In this document: piece after piece, positions 18,021-25,922 of the stretch | Numbering within the stretch: the first letter of the stretch is position 1 | Layout of the letters: every line of letters begins with the position of its first letter | NCBI GenBank assembly: GCA_016196035.1 | Contig: JACPYM010000125.1 | Span: 62,001 to 126,000 of the forward strand | DNA: 64,000 nt | Direction: 5' to 3' | Source: Acidobacteriota bacterium | GTDB taxonomy: Bacteria; Acidobacteriota; Blastocatellia; RBC074 | Program-made: the position numbers and the translations under genes | Notes under the pieces: generated by a model | The model's database searches: none | What the model was told of the DNA's origin: nothing | What the model saw: the letters and a program-made list of their open reading frames with translations, nothing else

Positions 18021-19727
18021 TTACTGATTACCGGCTTTCGCCTGCGCCTGGGGTTGATCGGCAATGACGATCTCCACGCGCCGATTGACCTGACGGCCCG
18101 CCGCCGTGTTGTTGTCGGCGACGGGATTTGCTTCGCCAAAGCCGCGCGCCGCGATGATGCGCTCTGACTTGATGCCGTTTTGCGTCAAGTAATCGCGCAC
18201 CGCTTCGGCGCGCCCGCGCGACAGATTGAGGTTCGACTCCTCCGAGCCAACTGAATCGGTGTGCCCTTCAATCTCGATCTGGTAAGCGCCGGGATAAGCC
18301 AACAGAATGCCGGAGAGCTTGCTGAGCTTTTCGCGCGCGCCGGGTTTGAGCGTCGCTTTGCCGGTGTCGAATAAGACATCCGAAAGATTGACGATCAGCC
18401 CACGCGCGTCGCGGCGGGTTTCGAGCACCGCTGAGAGCGAGACGTAGAGGCTTTGTTGGGCCGCGTCCCGTTCACGCTGCGCCGCGGCGGTTTGCAGGCG
18501 CGCGCTGTCTGCGTCGTTGCGTGCCAGCCCTTCATTCGCTTTGGCTTTTTCAGTTTCGGATTGCGCCTGCGCAACGCGTTCCCGCGCCAGCGCGGCTTCG
18601 TTGGCAGCGCGCGCTGTCCCTTCGCGTTCGGCTGACTGCGCGCGCTCCGCTTCCATTTTCGCGCGTTCAGCCTCAGTGCGAGCGCTGCCTGCGTCCGTGC
18701 GGGCGCGTTCCGCTTCCGTTTTCGCGCGTTCAGCATCGGTGCGAGCGCTGCCTGCTTCAGCTCTGGCGCGTTCAGCGTTCATGGTGGCGCGCGCGGCGGC
18801 GTTGCGCGCACGCTCGGCTTCGGATTGAGCTTGGGCAATGTTATTGCCGGCCTGCTGGCGCTCGGCGTCGAGGCGCGCTTGATCGCTGCGTTCGACGCTC
18901 AATTTGCGGGCTTGTTCGGCGATGCGCATTACGTCGTGCGCCAGGCCGCTGTTTTTCTTCGCGTTATCGCGCAAGTCCGAAGGTTTGCGCGAACGCGGCC
19001 AGGCCTGTTCCAGCGTGGCGAGCTTTGTTTCGGCGTCGCGCAACTCCACCTCAGCGAACCGTTTCGCGTCGGCCCGCTGCGCAATCTCGACGGCGCGACG
19101 CGCGCCCAAGATCAACAGCGGCGTGGTGTAATCGGGATTGGCCGCCGGCGCGTTGGGCAGGAAGATCGCGTAAAACGTGCCAGGGTCGCCGCTGTATTCG
19201 ATTTTGCTCGTGGTGAGCGCGCCTGTCGTCGCTTTGCCCAGGGTGTTCTCGGCCACGATCATCGAACTCGGCAGCTCCACCCGGGAATGCGGCTCGGCAG
19301 TAATGATCAGCCCGAAGGTCTGAAATTTCGCCGTGGACTCAATCTTGAAATTCTTCTGGATCGGTAACTCCATCAGGTTCTCGGCCTGCCCCTCTGGCGC
19401 CACGGCCCACAGCACGTAGCAGGTGTAGAAAGCGCCGAGTGATTGTGGGTTGGCGAAGCTGCCCATCTCGAGCCGGACATTCGTGCGGCCCTGTTTGAAT
19501 TCCACATCGGCCTTGCCTGTCACGCGCGGCGCAATGGCCGTACCCGACATGATGACAGTTGTCTGTTTGTTTTCGTTGTACTTGACCGCCAGCACTTGCC
19601 GCTTGGCGGCAATCCATTGCGTGGGCCATTGTGTGGGTAATGTGGTCGTGGCGGTTTGCGCCGCAACCGTGCCAACGAGCGTCAGCAGAAACAGCGCGCT
19701 CGCGGTAATCAATCTGGTAATCTTCAT
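18021..19727 (-). CDS. OmpA-family outer-membrane-associated protein with long coiled coil
   Basis: A 568-residue secreted protein: a signal peptide ([20 protein letters not shown]), an N-terminal domain to about 270 (unrecognised, beta-rich), and a long coiled coil from about 275 to 435. The coil is built of repeated A-E-R-A-R/K-T-D/E-A units. The C-terminal OmpA peptidoglycan-binding domain (about 450-560) carries [16 protein letters not shown] and the [11 protein letters not shown] signature. It likely anchors the outer membrane to the wall through the coil. The start at 19727 has a TGGAGAA ribosome site and gives the signal peptide; the longer frame does not. It follows the YSC84 gene and a palindrome. 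Confidence 0.88.
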   Translation of the reverse strand: MKITRLITASALFLLTLVGTVAAQTATTTLPTQWPTQWIAAKRQVLAVKYNENKQTTVIMSGTAIAPRVTGKADVEFKQGRTNVRLEMGSFANPQSLGAFYTCYVLWAVAPEGQAENLMELPIQKNFKIESTAKFQTFGLIITAEPHSRVELPSSMIVAENTLGKATTGALTTSKIEYSGDPGTFYAIFLPNAPAANPDYTTPLLILGARRAVEIAQRADAKRFAEVELRDAETKLATLEQAWPRSRKPSDLRDNAKKNSGLAHDVMRIAEQARKLSVERSDQARLDAERQQAGNNIAQAQSEAERARNAAARATMNAERARAEAGSARTDAERAKTEAERARTDAGSARTEAERAKMEAERAQSAEREGTARAANEAALARERVAQAQSETEKAKANEGLARNDADSARLQTAAAQRERDAAQQSLYVSLSAVLETRRDARGLIVNLSDVLFDTGKATLKPGAREKLSKLSGILLAYPGAYQIEIEGHTDSVGSEESNLNLSRGRAEAVRDYLTQNGIKSERIIAARGFGEANPVADNNTAAGRQVNRRVEIVIADQPQAQAKAGNQ

Positions 19728-19756
19728 TTGTTCTCCATCTGAAAGTTCGTAGTCCC

Positions 19757-19793
19757 GCAATGTCCGACAAGCTGCCAGCTTGTCGGACATTGC
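19757..19793. repeat. perfect 37-base palindrome between YSC84 and OmpA genes
   Basis: The sequence from 19757 to 19793 is its own reverse complement, centred on GCTGCCAGCTTG. It belongs to the family also at 17975-18011 and 37988-38077. As RNA it would form a long hairpin in the intergenic region. It might attenuate or stabilise the message, but it has no U-run and so is not a classic terminator. Confidence 0.92.
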
Positions 19794-19834
19794 TAATTCA
19801 ACCGCATTGGCCTTTAGGCGGAAGGTCTGTTGTC

Positions 19835-20548
19835 TTACTTCTCAGCCATGCGCGAAGAGTAACGGCCCAGCGTGTTGGGGAACGCCCGGATCGAAGCGGG
19901 CGCAGTGATCTTGTTCTCCTGCAACACTTCTTTGGCCGTCACGTTTTCGCCGTAAACATCGCGCATATCATCTTTGTCCGGCTTGATGACGACGCCTTTG
20001 AGTTCGAGTCCGGCAAACAACCCTTTGCTGCGCGAATAGGAGAGAATCTGCGCATTCATCTTCAGATCGGTCGAAGCGCCGGCTTGGCGCCCGACCGGCC
20101 CGGCGGCCACCGAAGCGTCGCCGCCCAGCGTGAAGCCGTCTGACAGCAAACTGTTCAGCCCGTCCTTGTTCATGAACAGCATCACGAAATCAGTGGATTG
20201 CGCGCCGATCTGCAAGCCGAAGCTGCCGCCGCCCAAATTGAAAAAGGCCGGGGCGCTCCAGCCACTTGCCGTGCGGCAACTCGCCACGCCGCGCCCGCCG
20301 CGTCCGCCGATGATGAAGCCGGCTTTAAGCACGGAAGGGAAGACCGCGACGCATTCGGCGTGCTCCAGTAATTCCACGGGAATCCCTTTGTCCGGGGTGC
20401 CCATAATCTCGTTAAAGACGCGCGCGGCCTTGTCGGATTGGCTAATCTTATCTTTGAGATTCTTCTGCGCCTGCGCTTGCGCCACGGCGCTGACCGCCAG
20501 CGCCAGGCAGAAAGTTACTAACAACCTGCTGATCAACTTACTTTTCAT
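19835..20548 (-). CDS. YSC84/SYLF-domain exported lipid-binding protein
   Basis: A 237-residue protein with a signal peptide ([20 protein letters not shown]) and a full YSC84/SYLF domain (about 45-225), including [20 protein letters not shown], a [20 protein letters not shown] stretch, and a C-terminal [15 protein letters not shown] domains bind phosphoinositides in eukaryotes; bacterial members are exported and associated with membranes. AAAGGAT precedes the ATG. It is followed by the OmpA-like gene and preceded by DUF1003. Confidence 0.88.
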   Translation of the reverse strand: MKSKLISRLLVTFCLALAVSAVAQAQAQKNLKDKISQSDKAARVFNEIMGTPDKGIPVELLEHAECVAVFPSVLKAGFIIGGRGGRGVASCRTASGWSAPAFFNLGGGSFGLQIGAQSTDFVMLFMNKDGLNSLLSDGFTLGGDASVAAGPVGRQAGASTDLKMNAQILSYSRSKGLFAGLELKGVVIKPDKDDMRDVYGENVTAKEVLQENKITAPASIRAFPNTLGRYSSRMAEK

Positions 20549-20747
20549 AACTATCCTTTCGAGTAATTCGTCTCCCAGCTCGCACGCGTTCGAGGTCGGG
20601 CGAGGATTCGCCGCCTGTGTTACTTGCTTTGCAGAACGAAGGGAGTGGCAGCATCTTCGTTCAGTTCGAAAAAGATTGCTGTGCAGTAATGAACGTGGTT
20701 GGAAAGAATTATGGCTGAACTGAGAGTGAAAGTTAGGGTAAGCGAAA

Positions 20748-21305
20748 TTAGGGTTTGGGCGCGCGGTCTGTTGCTACTAACCGTTCGAGCATTTCGATCT
20801 GCTGCTGTTGCATACGCACCAGGTCTACCCATAACGAATCGCGCAACTCATTGAATTTTTCGTGCAACTGCATAATCTCCAACTCGGCTTTCAGGTTGAC
20901 CTCGTAATCGTTCTTCGCTTGCTGATGATCTTTTTCGGCCTGGCGGTTCTGGCTCATCATCAAAATCGGCGCGGCATAGGCGGCCTGAAATGACATGGCG
21001 AGGTTGAGCAGGATGAAAGGATACGGATCCCAGCGGTAAACATACGCCGTGATATTCAACACAATCCACACCAGCAGCAACACGCTTTGAATGATGATGA
21101 AGCGCCACGAACCGATGATCTGCGCGAAACGATCCGCGACCCGTTGCCCAAAGGTCAGTTGCTCTTCGAACTCGTGCGCGACGTTGCGCGCGACGCGGCC
21201 GTGCTTGATGAAGCTTTCGACGATCTGGCGCTCGTGCTCAGAGAGCTTGTCGAGTTCTTTTGCCAACAGGCGTTGGGCGGTCGCGGTTCTATTTACGGTA
21301 GTCAT
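20748..21305 (-). CDS. DUF1003 family membrane protein
   Basis: A 185-residue protein with two membrane helices near residues 65-105 (FIIIQSVLLLVWIVLNI; PYPFILLNLAMSFQAAYAAP) and the DUF1003 signature APILMMSQNRQAEKD, followed by a basic/amphipathic helical tail. The family is widespread and of unknown function, often next to other membrane stress genes. The ATG at 21305 lacks a strong ribosome site. It is the upstream neighbour of the YSC84 gene in the stress block. Confidence 0.88.
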   Translation of the reverse strand: MTTVNRTATAQRLLAKELDKLSEHERQIVESFIKHGRVARNVAHEFEEQLTFGQRVADRFAQIIGSWRFIIIQSVLLLVWIVLNITAYVYRWDPYPFILLNLAMSFQAAYAAPILMMSQNRQAEKDHQQAKNDYEVNLKAELEIMQLHEKFNELRDSLWVDLVRMQQQQIEMLERLVATDRAPKP

Positions 21306-21328
21306 ACGTTGCAGCCCGCTCGTTGTTT

Positions 21329-22270
21329 TTAGGCGCTCCGTTCAAGCCATTCAAGCAGCGCGCGCAAACTGCCCGTCGCCAGACCAATGCTCGTGTCCGC
21401 CGCGCCGTAATACAGGTGCAGCGTGTCGCCATCCGCCGCCAGCGTGTAACCGCACGGGAAGACGACGTTGCCTACATCGCCGTGCTGTTCGTATGGTTCC
21501 ACCGGGCCGAAGACCCATTCGTCGCCGCGCTTGATACAGCGTTCCGGCGCGTGCAAATCAAAGAGCGCAAGGCCGAGCCGGTAAATACAGCCAGCCGCCG
21601 TGTGTTTGACGCCGTGATAGATCACCAGCCAGCCTTGCGGTGTTTCAATGGGCGGGGGCGAAAGCCCGATCTTGTTCGCGTCCCACCACGCGCCGCGCCG
21701 TGCTTCCATCATCAACTTATGACTGCCCCAATGCAGCAGGTCGGGCGAATAGCTGATCCACATGTGCGCACGCGGCGCGCTGACCGGGCGATGAATCAAG
21801 GCCCAATTGCCGCCGATGCGATGCGGCAGCAACGCCGCGTCTTTGTCTTCCGGCGGCATGATTACGCCGAACCGCTCGAAGGCGCGGAAGTCTTCGGTGA
21901 AGGCGAGCGCCACGCCCGGCCCGTCGCGCGTGTAAGCCGTGTAAACAAGCGCGTACTTTTTCAGTTCGGGGATGAAGGTGATGCGCGGGTCTTCGATGCC
22001 CCACAACTCTTCGGGATGCTTGCCCGGCTCGGCCAACATCGTCGGCTGCGCATCAATCTGCCAGTCATCCACGCCATTGGCCGAACGCGCGGCGGTCAAA
22101 TGCGAATGCCCGCGCCGATCTTCGACGCGGCAGAGCAGCAGCGTCGTGCCGTCGGGCAGCAATGCGGCGGCGGGATTGAATACACTGTTGATCGGGTATG
22201 GCCAATCGGCGGCGGTCAGAATGGGATTGAGTTTGTGCCGCTTGAAAAGTTCGGGTGCTTGGTTGTTCAT
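21329..22270 (-). CDS. glycoside hydrolase family 130 phosphorylase/hydrolase
   Basis: A 313-residue five-bladed beta-propeller enzyme of family GH130 (beta-mannoside phosphorylases and related hydrolases). Family-like features: the start FKRHKLNPILTAADWP, VFNPAAA, LLCRVEDRRG, WGIEDPRIT (carrying the conserved aspartate of the family), and the C-terminal HLYYGAADTSIGLATG. It may cleave or phosphorolyse beta-mannosidic linkages in the cytoplasm. The next gene upstream is a two-domain glycosyltransferase, so both may act on the same mannose-containing glycan. The exact linkage is not predictable. Confidence 0.88.
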   Translation of the reverse strand: MNNQAPELFKRHKLNPILTAADWPYPINSVFNPAAALLPDGTTLLLCRVEDRRGHSHLTAARSANGVDDWQIDAQPTMLAEPGKHPEELWGIEDPRITFIPELKKYALVYTAYTRDGPGVALAFTEDFRAFERFGVIMPPEDKDAALLPHRIGGNWALIHRPVSAPRAHMWISYSPDLLHWGSHKLMMEARRGAWWDANKIGLSPPPIETPQGWLVIYHGVKHTAAGCIYRLGLALFDLHAPERCIKRGDEWVFGPVEPYEQHGDVGNVVFPCGYTLAADGDTLHLYYGAADTSIGLATGSLRALLEWLERSA

Positions 22271-22280
22271 TTCGTTACCG

Positions 22281-22399
22281 AAAAGTGAAAAGTGAAAAGT
22301 GAAAGGTGATGAGTTGTTGTTGCCGATTAAAGAGGGGCTTCTTCATCGGCGAGGAATTTGTTTGAACCAATCAGGCTTCACTTTTCACTTTTCACTCGT
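22281..22399. repeat. inverted-repeat element AAGTGAAAAGTGAAAAGTGAAA
   Basis: Left arm 22281-22307 is three near-perfect units of AAAAGTG. The right arm 22376-22399 is the complement (CTTTTCACTTTTCACTCG). The right arm overlaps the end of the glycosyltransferase gene, whose TGA stop (22385-22387 on the minus strand) lies within it. An inverted copy of GTTACCG adjoins both arms. Confidence 0.8.
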
Positions 22400-24670
22400 T
22401 ACCGCTTGCAACGTGTTTTCAGCCAGCCGCAATTCCAGCAAAGATTGTAGAAAGGCTAGCGTAGATTCCGCGCCCTGATTTTCGTTCGTGCGGTCGGAAT
22501 GCAAGCCGTCGCGGCAACCGCCGGTCGTCGGGTCATAAATCGTGCGGTTCAGATCGTTGCGTCCGAGGAACCATTGAAAGGCGCGGCGCGCTTCGTTGCG
22601 CCAGCGTTTGTCGCCGGTGATGCGATAGGCTTCGAGACAGGCCGAGACTGTCACTTGCGCCTCGACCGGCTGTTGATCGAAGCGGGCGCGTTTGCCTTTG
22701 CGTGTATAAAAACCATTCGAGCCGATGGGGACGAAATGCCCGCCCGCCGGTTCAGAGCGTTGCAAGTCCGTCAGCCAACTCAGCGATTCCAGCCCGGCCT
22801 CGGTCATGGCCTGATTGGGAATCCATTGCCCGCACATCAGCAAGGCTTGCGGTAAGGCCGCGTTGCTGTATGTCAGCCCGGCTTCAAACCAGCGCCACTT
22901 GTCCGTGCGGCAATGTTGATACAAAGCCAATAAGCGCTGGGCTAACTCTTCACGAACTTGATTGGCCATGCTGTCGCCGGAGTAACGTTTCAAGTATTCG
23001 TGGATGCCGATGAGCGCGAAGGCCCAGGCGCGCGGGCTGGTCGTGGCGCTTATGGCGGGCAACGATTGCTCGAAAACCCAGCCAGCCATGCTTTGCAACG
23101 CGGGCGTGTTGGAGCGGCCCAACACTGTGCCCAGCGCCAACAACGTGCGGCCGTGACTGTCTTCTGAGCCGCTCTCTTCCAGCCAGTTACGTTGGTAGCC
23201 CATGAAATTGCGAAAGCGCCCGTTCTCAGGATTGTAGGCATACCAGACGAAGGCCAAATAACGCGTCGCCAGGTCTTCGGCTTCGCTGTTGCCGGCTTCT
23301 TCGAGCAGCACGCTTACTTGCAGCGCGCGCGCGTTGTCATCAATCGTGTAGCCTTCGTGATAGTTGGGCACGGTGAAAATGGCGTGCTGCAACATGCCGG
23401 TGTCATCGGTCAGGCGGCGCAAATGATCGAGTTTGAGCGGCGGCAATTCGCCGGGCCGTTTATCGAGCGGCTTCACCGCCAAGCCGTGTTGCGTGTAATG
23501 ACGGCGTTCGGCGCGCGCGCGTTCAAAGCTCTCGACGTAGCGGCGCGCCACCTGCGGCCAGATCATCTCGCGTCCGAACATGTAAGCCCGCTTGCGCATC
23601 GCGTGACGTTTGGCCTCGTTGTCCAGCAAGTCAATCACTTGCTCGGCCAAGGCCGCCGGATTGCGGAACGGCACCAGCGCGCCGCGTTCATCGGCCAGCA
23701 TTTCTTCGGCATACCAATACGGCGTCGAGATCACGGCCTTGCCCGCGCCGACCGTGTAAGCCAGCGTGCCCGACGTGATCTGCGCTTCGGTCAGATAAGG
23801 CGTGATGTAAATATCCGCCGCGCCGATGAACTGCACGAGTTCTTCCAAATCAACAAAACGGTTGTAGAAGATCACGCTGCCCTCGACGCCTTTTTCCTGC
23901 GCCAGCCATTGCAGCGACAAACGATAGGTTTCGCCTTCGTGGCGCAGCACGTGCGGGTGCGTCGCGCCGACCACGATGTAAACCACGTTCGGATGACGCT
24001 CCAAAATCGCGGGCAGCGCGTTGATGACCGTTTCGATGCCTTTGTTGGCAGAGAGTAAGCCGAAGCTGAGCAGCACGATTTTGCCTTCGACGCCAAACAG
24101 GTCTTTGTGGAAGCTGGGATCAACAAAAGGCAGATCGGGGATGCCGTGCGGGATGAAATCAATCTTCGCGGCGGGCACGTGATAAATGTCTTTGAGGAAT
24201 TCCGCGCCGCGCTCGCTCATCACGACCAGGCGGTCTGACAAGCCCGCGACTTGTTCCAGCACGCGCCGCTGCTCGGCGTCCGGCTCGCGCAACACGGTGT
24301 GCAACGTGGTGACGATGGGCATGTTCAATTCGTGCAGCAGCGTCAGCACATGGCTGCCCGCGCGTCCGCCGAAGATGCCATATTCGTGTTGCAGACAGAC
24401 CAAGTCTACGTTGTTAATGTTCAGGAAGTCGGCGGCGCGCCGGTATGAATCAAGGTCTTTTTCCGTCAGCTCAAAGCGCACACGGGGCGGATAATCATAG
24501 CCCGCTTCGGTGTCGTTGACGGGCACCGCGATGCACTTGATGCCGCTGTATTCGGCGGCGATGGCTTCGCACAGGTCGGTGGTGAAGGTGGCAATGCCGC
24601 ATTGGCGGGGCAGGTAATTGCCGATGAAGGCGAGGCGATTGATCAAATTGGTTGGGCCGGAGTCGGTCAC
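22385..24670 (-). CDS. GT4-type glycosyltransferase with C-terminal toroid domain
   Basis: A 761-residue two-domain enzyme. Residues 10-400 are a GT-B glycosyltransferase of the GT4 type (FIGNYLPRQCGIATFTTDLC at the start; AYTVGAGKAVISTPYWYAEE is the donor-binding glycine-rich region). Residues 410-750 are a helical toroid resembling six-hairpin glycosidases/epimerases (MLQHAIFTVPNYHEGYTIDD; SRNDLNR and YDPTTGGCRDGLHSD). Probably GDP-mannose- or similar-sugar-dependent glycan synthesis with a processing domain. The frame begins with GTG at 24670, with AAAGGAA upstream. It lies directly upstream of GH130 and suggests a mannan-type glycan function. The toroid's activity is inferred. Confidence 0.85.
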   Translation of the reverse strand: MTDSGPTNLINRLAFIGNYLPRQCGIATFTTDLCEAIAAEYSGIKCIAVPVNDTEAGYDYPPRVRFELTEKDLDSYRRAADFLNINNVDLVCLQHEYGIFGGRAGSHVLTLLHELNMPIVTTLHTVLREPDAEQRRVLEQVAGLSDRLVVMSERGAEFLKDIYHVPAAKIDFIPHGIPDLPFVDPSFHKDLFGVEGKIVLLSFGLLSANKGIETVINALPAILERHPNVVYIVVGATHPHVLRHEGETYRLSLQWLAQEKGVEGSVIFYNRFVDLEELVQFIGAADIYITPYLTEAQITSGTLAYTVGAGKAVISTPYWYAEEMLADERGALVPFRNPAALAEQVIDLLDNEAKRHAMRKRAYMFGREMIWPQVARRYVESFERARAERRHYTQHGLAVKPLDKRPGELPPLKLDHLRRLTDDTGMLQHAIFTVPNYHEGYTIDDNARALQVSVLLEEAGNSEAEDLATRYLAFVWYAYNPENGRFRNFMGYQRNWLEESGSEDSHGRTLLALGTVLGRSNTPALQSMAGWVFEQSLPAISATTSPRAWAFALIGIHEYLKRYSGDSMANQVREELAQRLLALYQHCRTDKWRWFEAGLTYSNAALPQALLMCGQWIPNQAMTEAGLESLSWLTDLQRSEPAGGHFVPIGSNGFYTRKGKRARFDQQPVEAQVTVSACLEAYRITGDKRWRNEARRAFQWFLGRNDLNRTIYDPTTGGCRDGLHSDRTNENQGAESTLAFLQSLLELRLAENTLQAVTSEK

Positions 24671-24716
24671 GAACAGTTCCTTTCGAGGTTTCCTGGCGGG
24701 AATCCTCAGCGCCCGG

Positions 24717-25217
24717 CTAAGCGCTCACCACGCTGCGTTTTTGCAGCGCTTCGTTGATAAGTTCTTCGGCGGCGCTTTTGGGTTTGCTAATCACTTCGGC
24801 GATTTCGCTGACTAGCAAGCGGCGCGCCTTTTCCAGCATTTGCCCTTCGCGAAACGAGAGTTCTTTGGTGGCGCTCAACACCGTGAGTGACTCGACGACT
24901 TCGGCCAGGTCGAAGGCGGAACCGGAGGCCAGCCGTTTCGAGTTTTCGTTGGCCCGTTGCTTCCAGTCCTTGGCCGCGCTGACGCCCTGTTTGAAGCGGC
25001 TGAGCAATTGCGACAGTTCAGTCTGACTCAGCAAGCGCCGTAACCCACTGGCTTGGGCTTTCTCGACAGGCACGAACAATTCGCCGCCGCTCTCGTCCAG
25101 CAGCGCCAATTGATAGAAGCTGACGGGTTGGCCGCCGATCTCTTTCTGCACGATTGAGTCAATCAGGCAAGGCCCCTGACTCGGGTAAATCACTTTGGTT
25201 CCCACCGTCAATGTCAT
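24717..25217 (-). CDS. CarD/CdnL-family RNA-polymerase-binding regulator
   Basis: A 166-residue CarD family protein. The N-terminal Tudor-like RNA polymerase interacting domain begins GTKVIYPSQGPCLIDSI, with beta strands to about 60. The C-terminal helical domain (about 70-155) contains the FDLAEVVESLTVLSATKELS helix. CarD binds beta and stabilises open complexes, often at rRNA and stress promoters. AGGAGGAT precedes the ATG. It is the first gene of the minus-strand stress block, 46 bases before the glycosyltransferase start. Confidence 0.88.
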   Translation of the reverse strand: MTLTVGTKVIYPSQGPCLIDSIVQKEIGGQPVSFYQLALLDESGGELFVPVEKAQASGLRRLLSQTELSQLLSRFKQGVSAAKDWKQRANENSKRLASGSAFDLAEVVESLTVLSATKELSFREGQMLEKARRLLVSEIAEVISKPKSAAEELINEALQKRSVVSA

Positions 25218-25922
25218 TTGTTCATCCTCCTATCAACAATTCATCAGCGCTCGGCAACTCATCTTTCCTTCAGCCTGCTGTGGAAGGCGCATACATCTTG
25301 CTTGAGTTGGGCGCGAATCTGATTGGTTCCTTGTCAGGTGAGCTATTGACTTCAGGTGGTCTGACGAATTCAGAAAATCTGAGAAGGGAGTAAGCTAAGC
25401 TCTTTTCATCAGTACACTAGGCTTCTAAAGCACCTTTGTCAATTTAGCGATTTTCAAGGGAGCGCCCGTCCAGGGCTTTTGCAAAGTCCTTAAAACATCT
25501 GCCAAAGACCTTTGACTGACTCCTGATTCCTGGTTCCTGATTCCTGCTAAACTGAAAATATCGGCTGATTTTCAATTTGTCAGGTATCAGGAGTCAGGAA
25601 TCGGGGGCAGTCAAACCGTTCGAGCGCCCGCGCTGGCGACTTGGCAAACACCCTGAGTGCCCGTCAGGCCAGCGCTTTGCAAAACTGTCCAAGCGCGTCG
25701 CGGCCAGGCCGCCAGCCGCCGCGCCAATTCCTCTCTAACCAAACAATCTTTCCGCATTTCTTTGGCACCGGTAATACGGCGCGGCTTTCAGCAACTTCCC
25801 CCGCCGAGCGCGGAGTTATGCCTGGTGCGAGCGGCGCGAGGCGAAGAAACCGCGCCGGTCTGCTGAATATTCGCGGGAGCGATCATTTGGCAGGCCCTCA
25901 TCAACCACGAAGGAGAAAGACT
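25218..25922. other. 705-base intergenic region between divergent genes
   Basis: This contains the upstream regions of carD (minus) and the metalloprotease (plus). An inverted-repeat element lies at 25511-25615. The 282 bases before 25923 are open in the frame of the metalloprotease but lack coding character; the gene is better started at 25923. No other gene or RNA was recognised. Confidence 0.5.
25511..25615. repeat. inverted-repeat element GACTGACTCCTGATTCCTGG
   Basis: Arms 25511-25546 and 25581-25615 are imperfect reverse complements containing tandem GATTCCTG units. They enclose a shorter palindrome (TGAAAAT...ATTTTCA) at 25553-25574. It belongs to the same architectural class as the other elements of this window. 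Confidence 0.8.

Noticed and set aside
22281-22399. CRISPR array in the tandem AAGTGAAAAGTG region
   Set aside because: The units are 7-8 bases with no regular spacers and the whole is an inverted repeat; no cas genes are near.
25641-25922. In-frame upstream extension of the metalloprotease
   Set aside because: The segment is Ser/Pro/Arg-rich with no domain, and a strong ribosome site with signal peptide begins at 25923.
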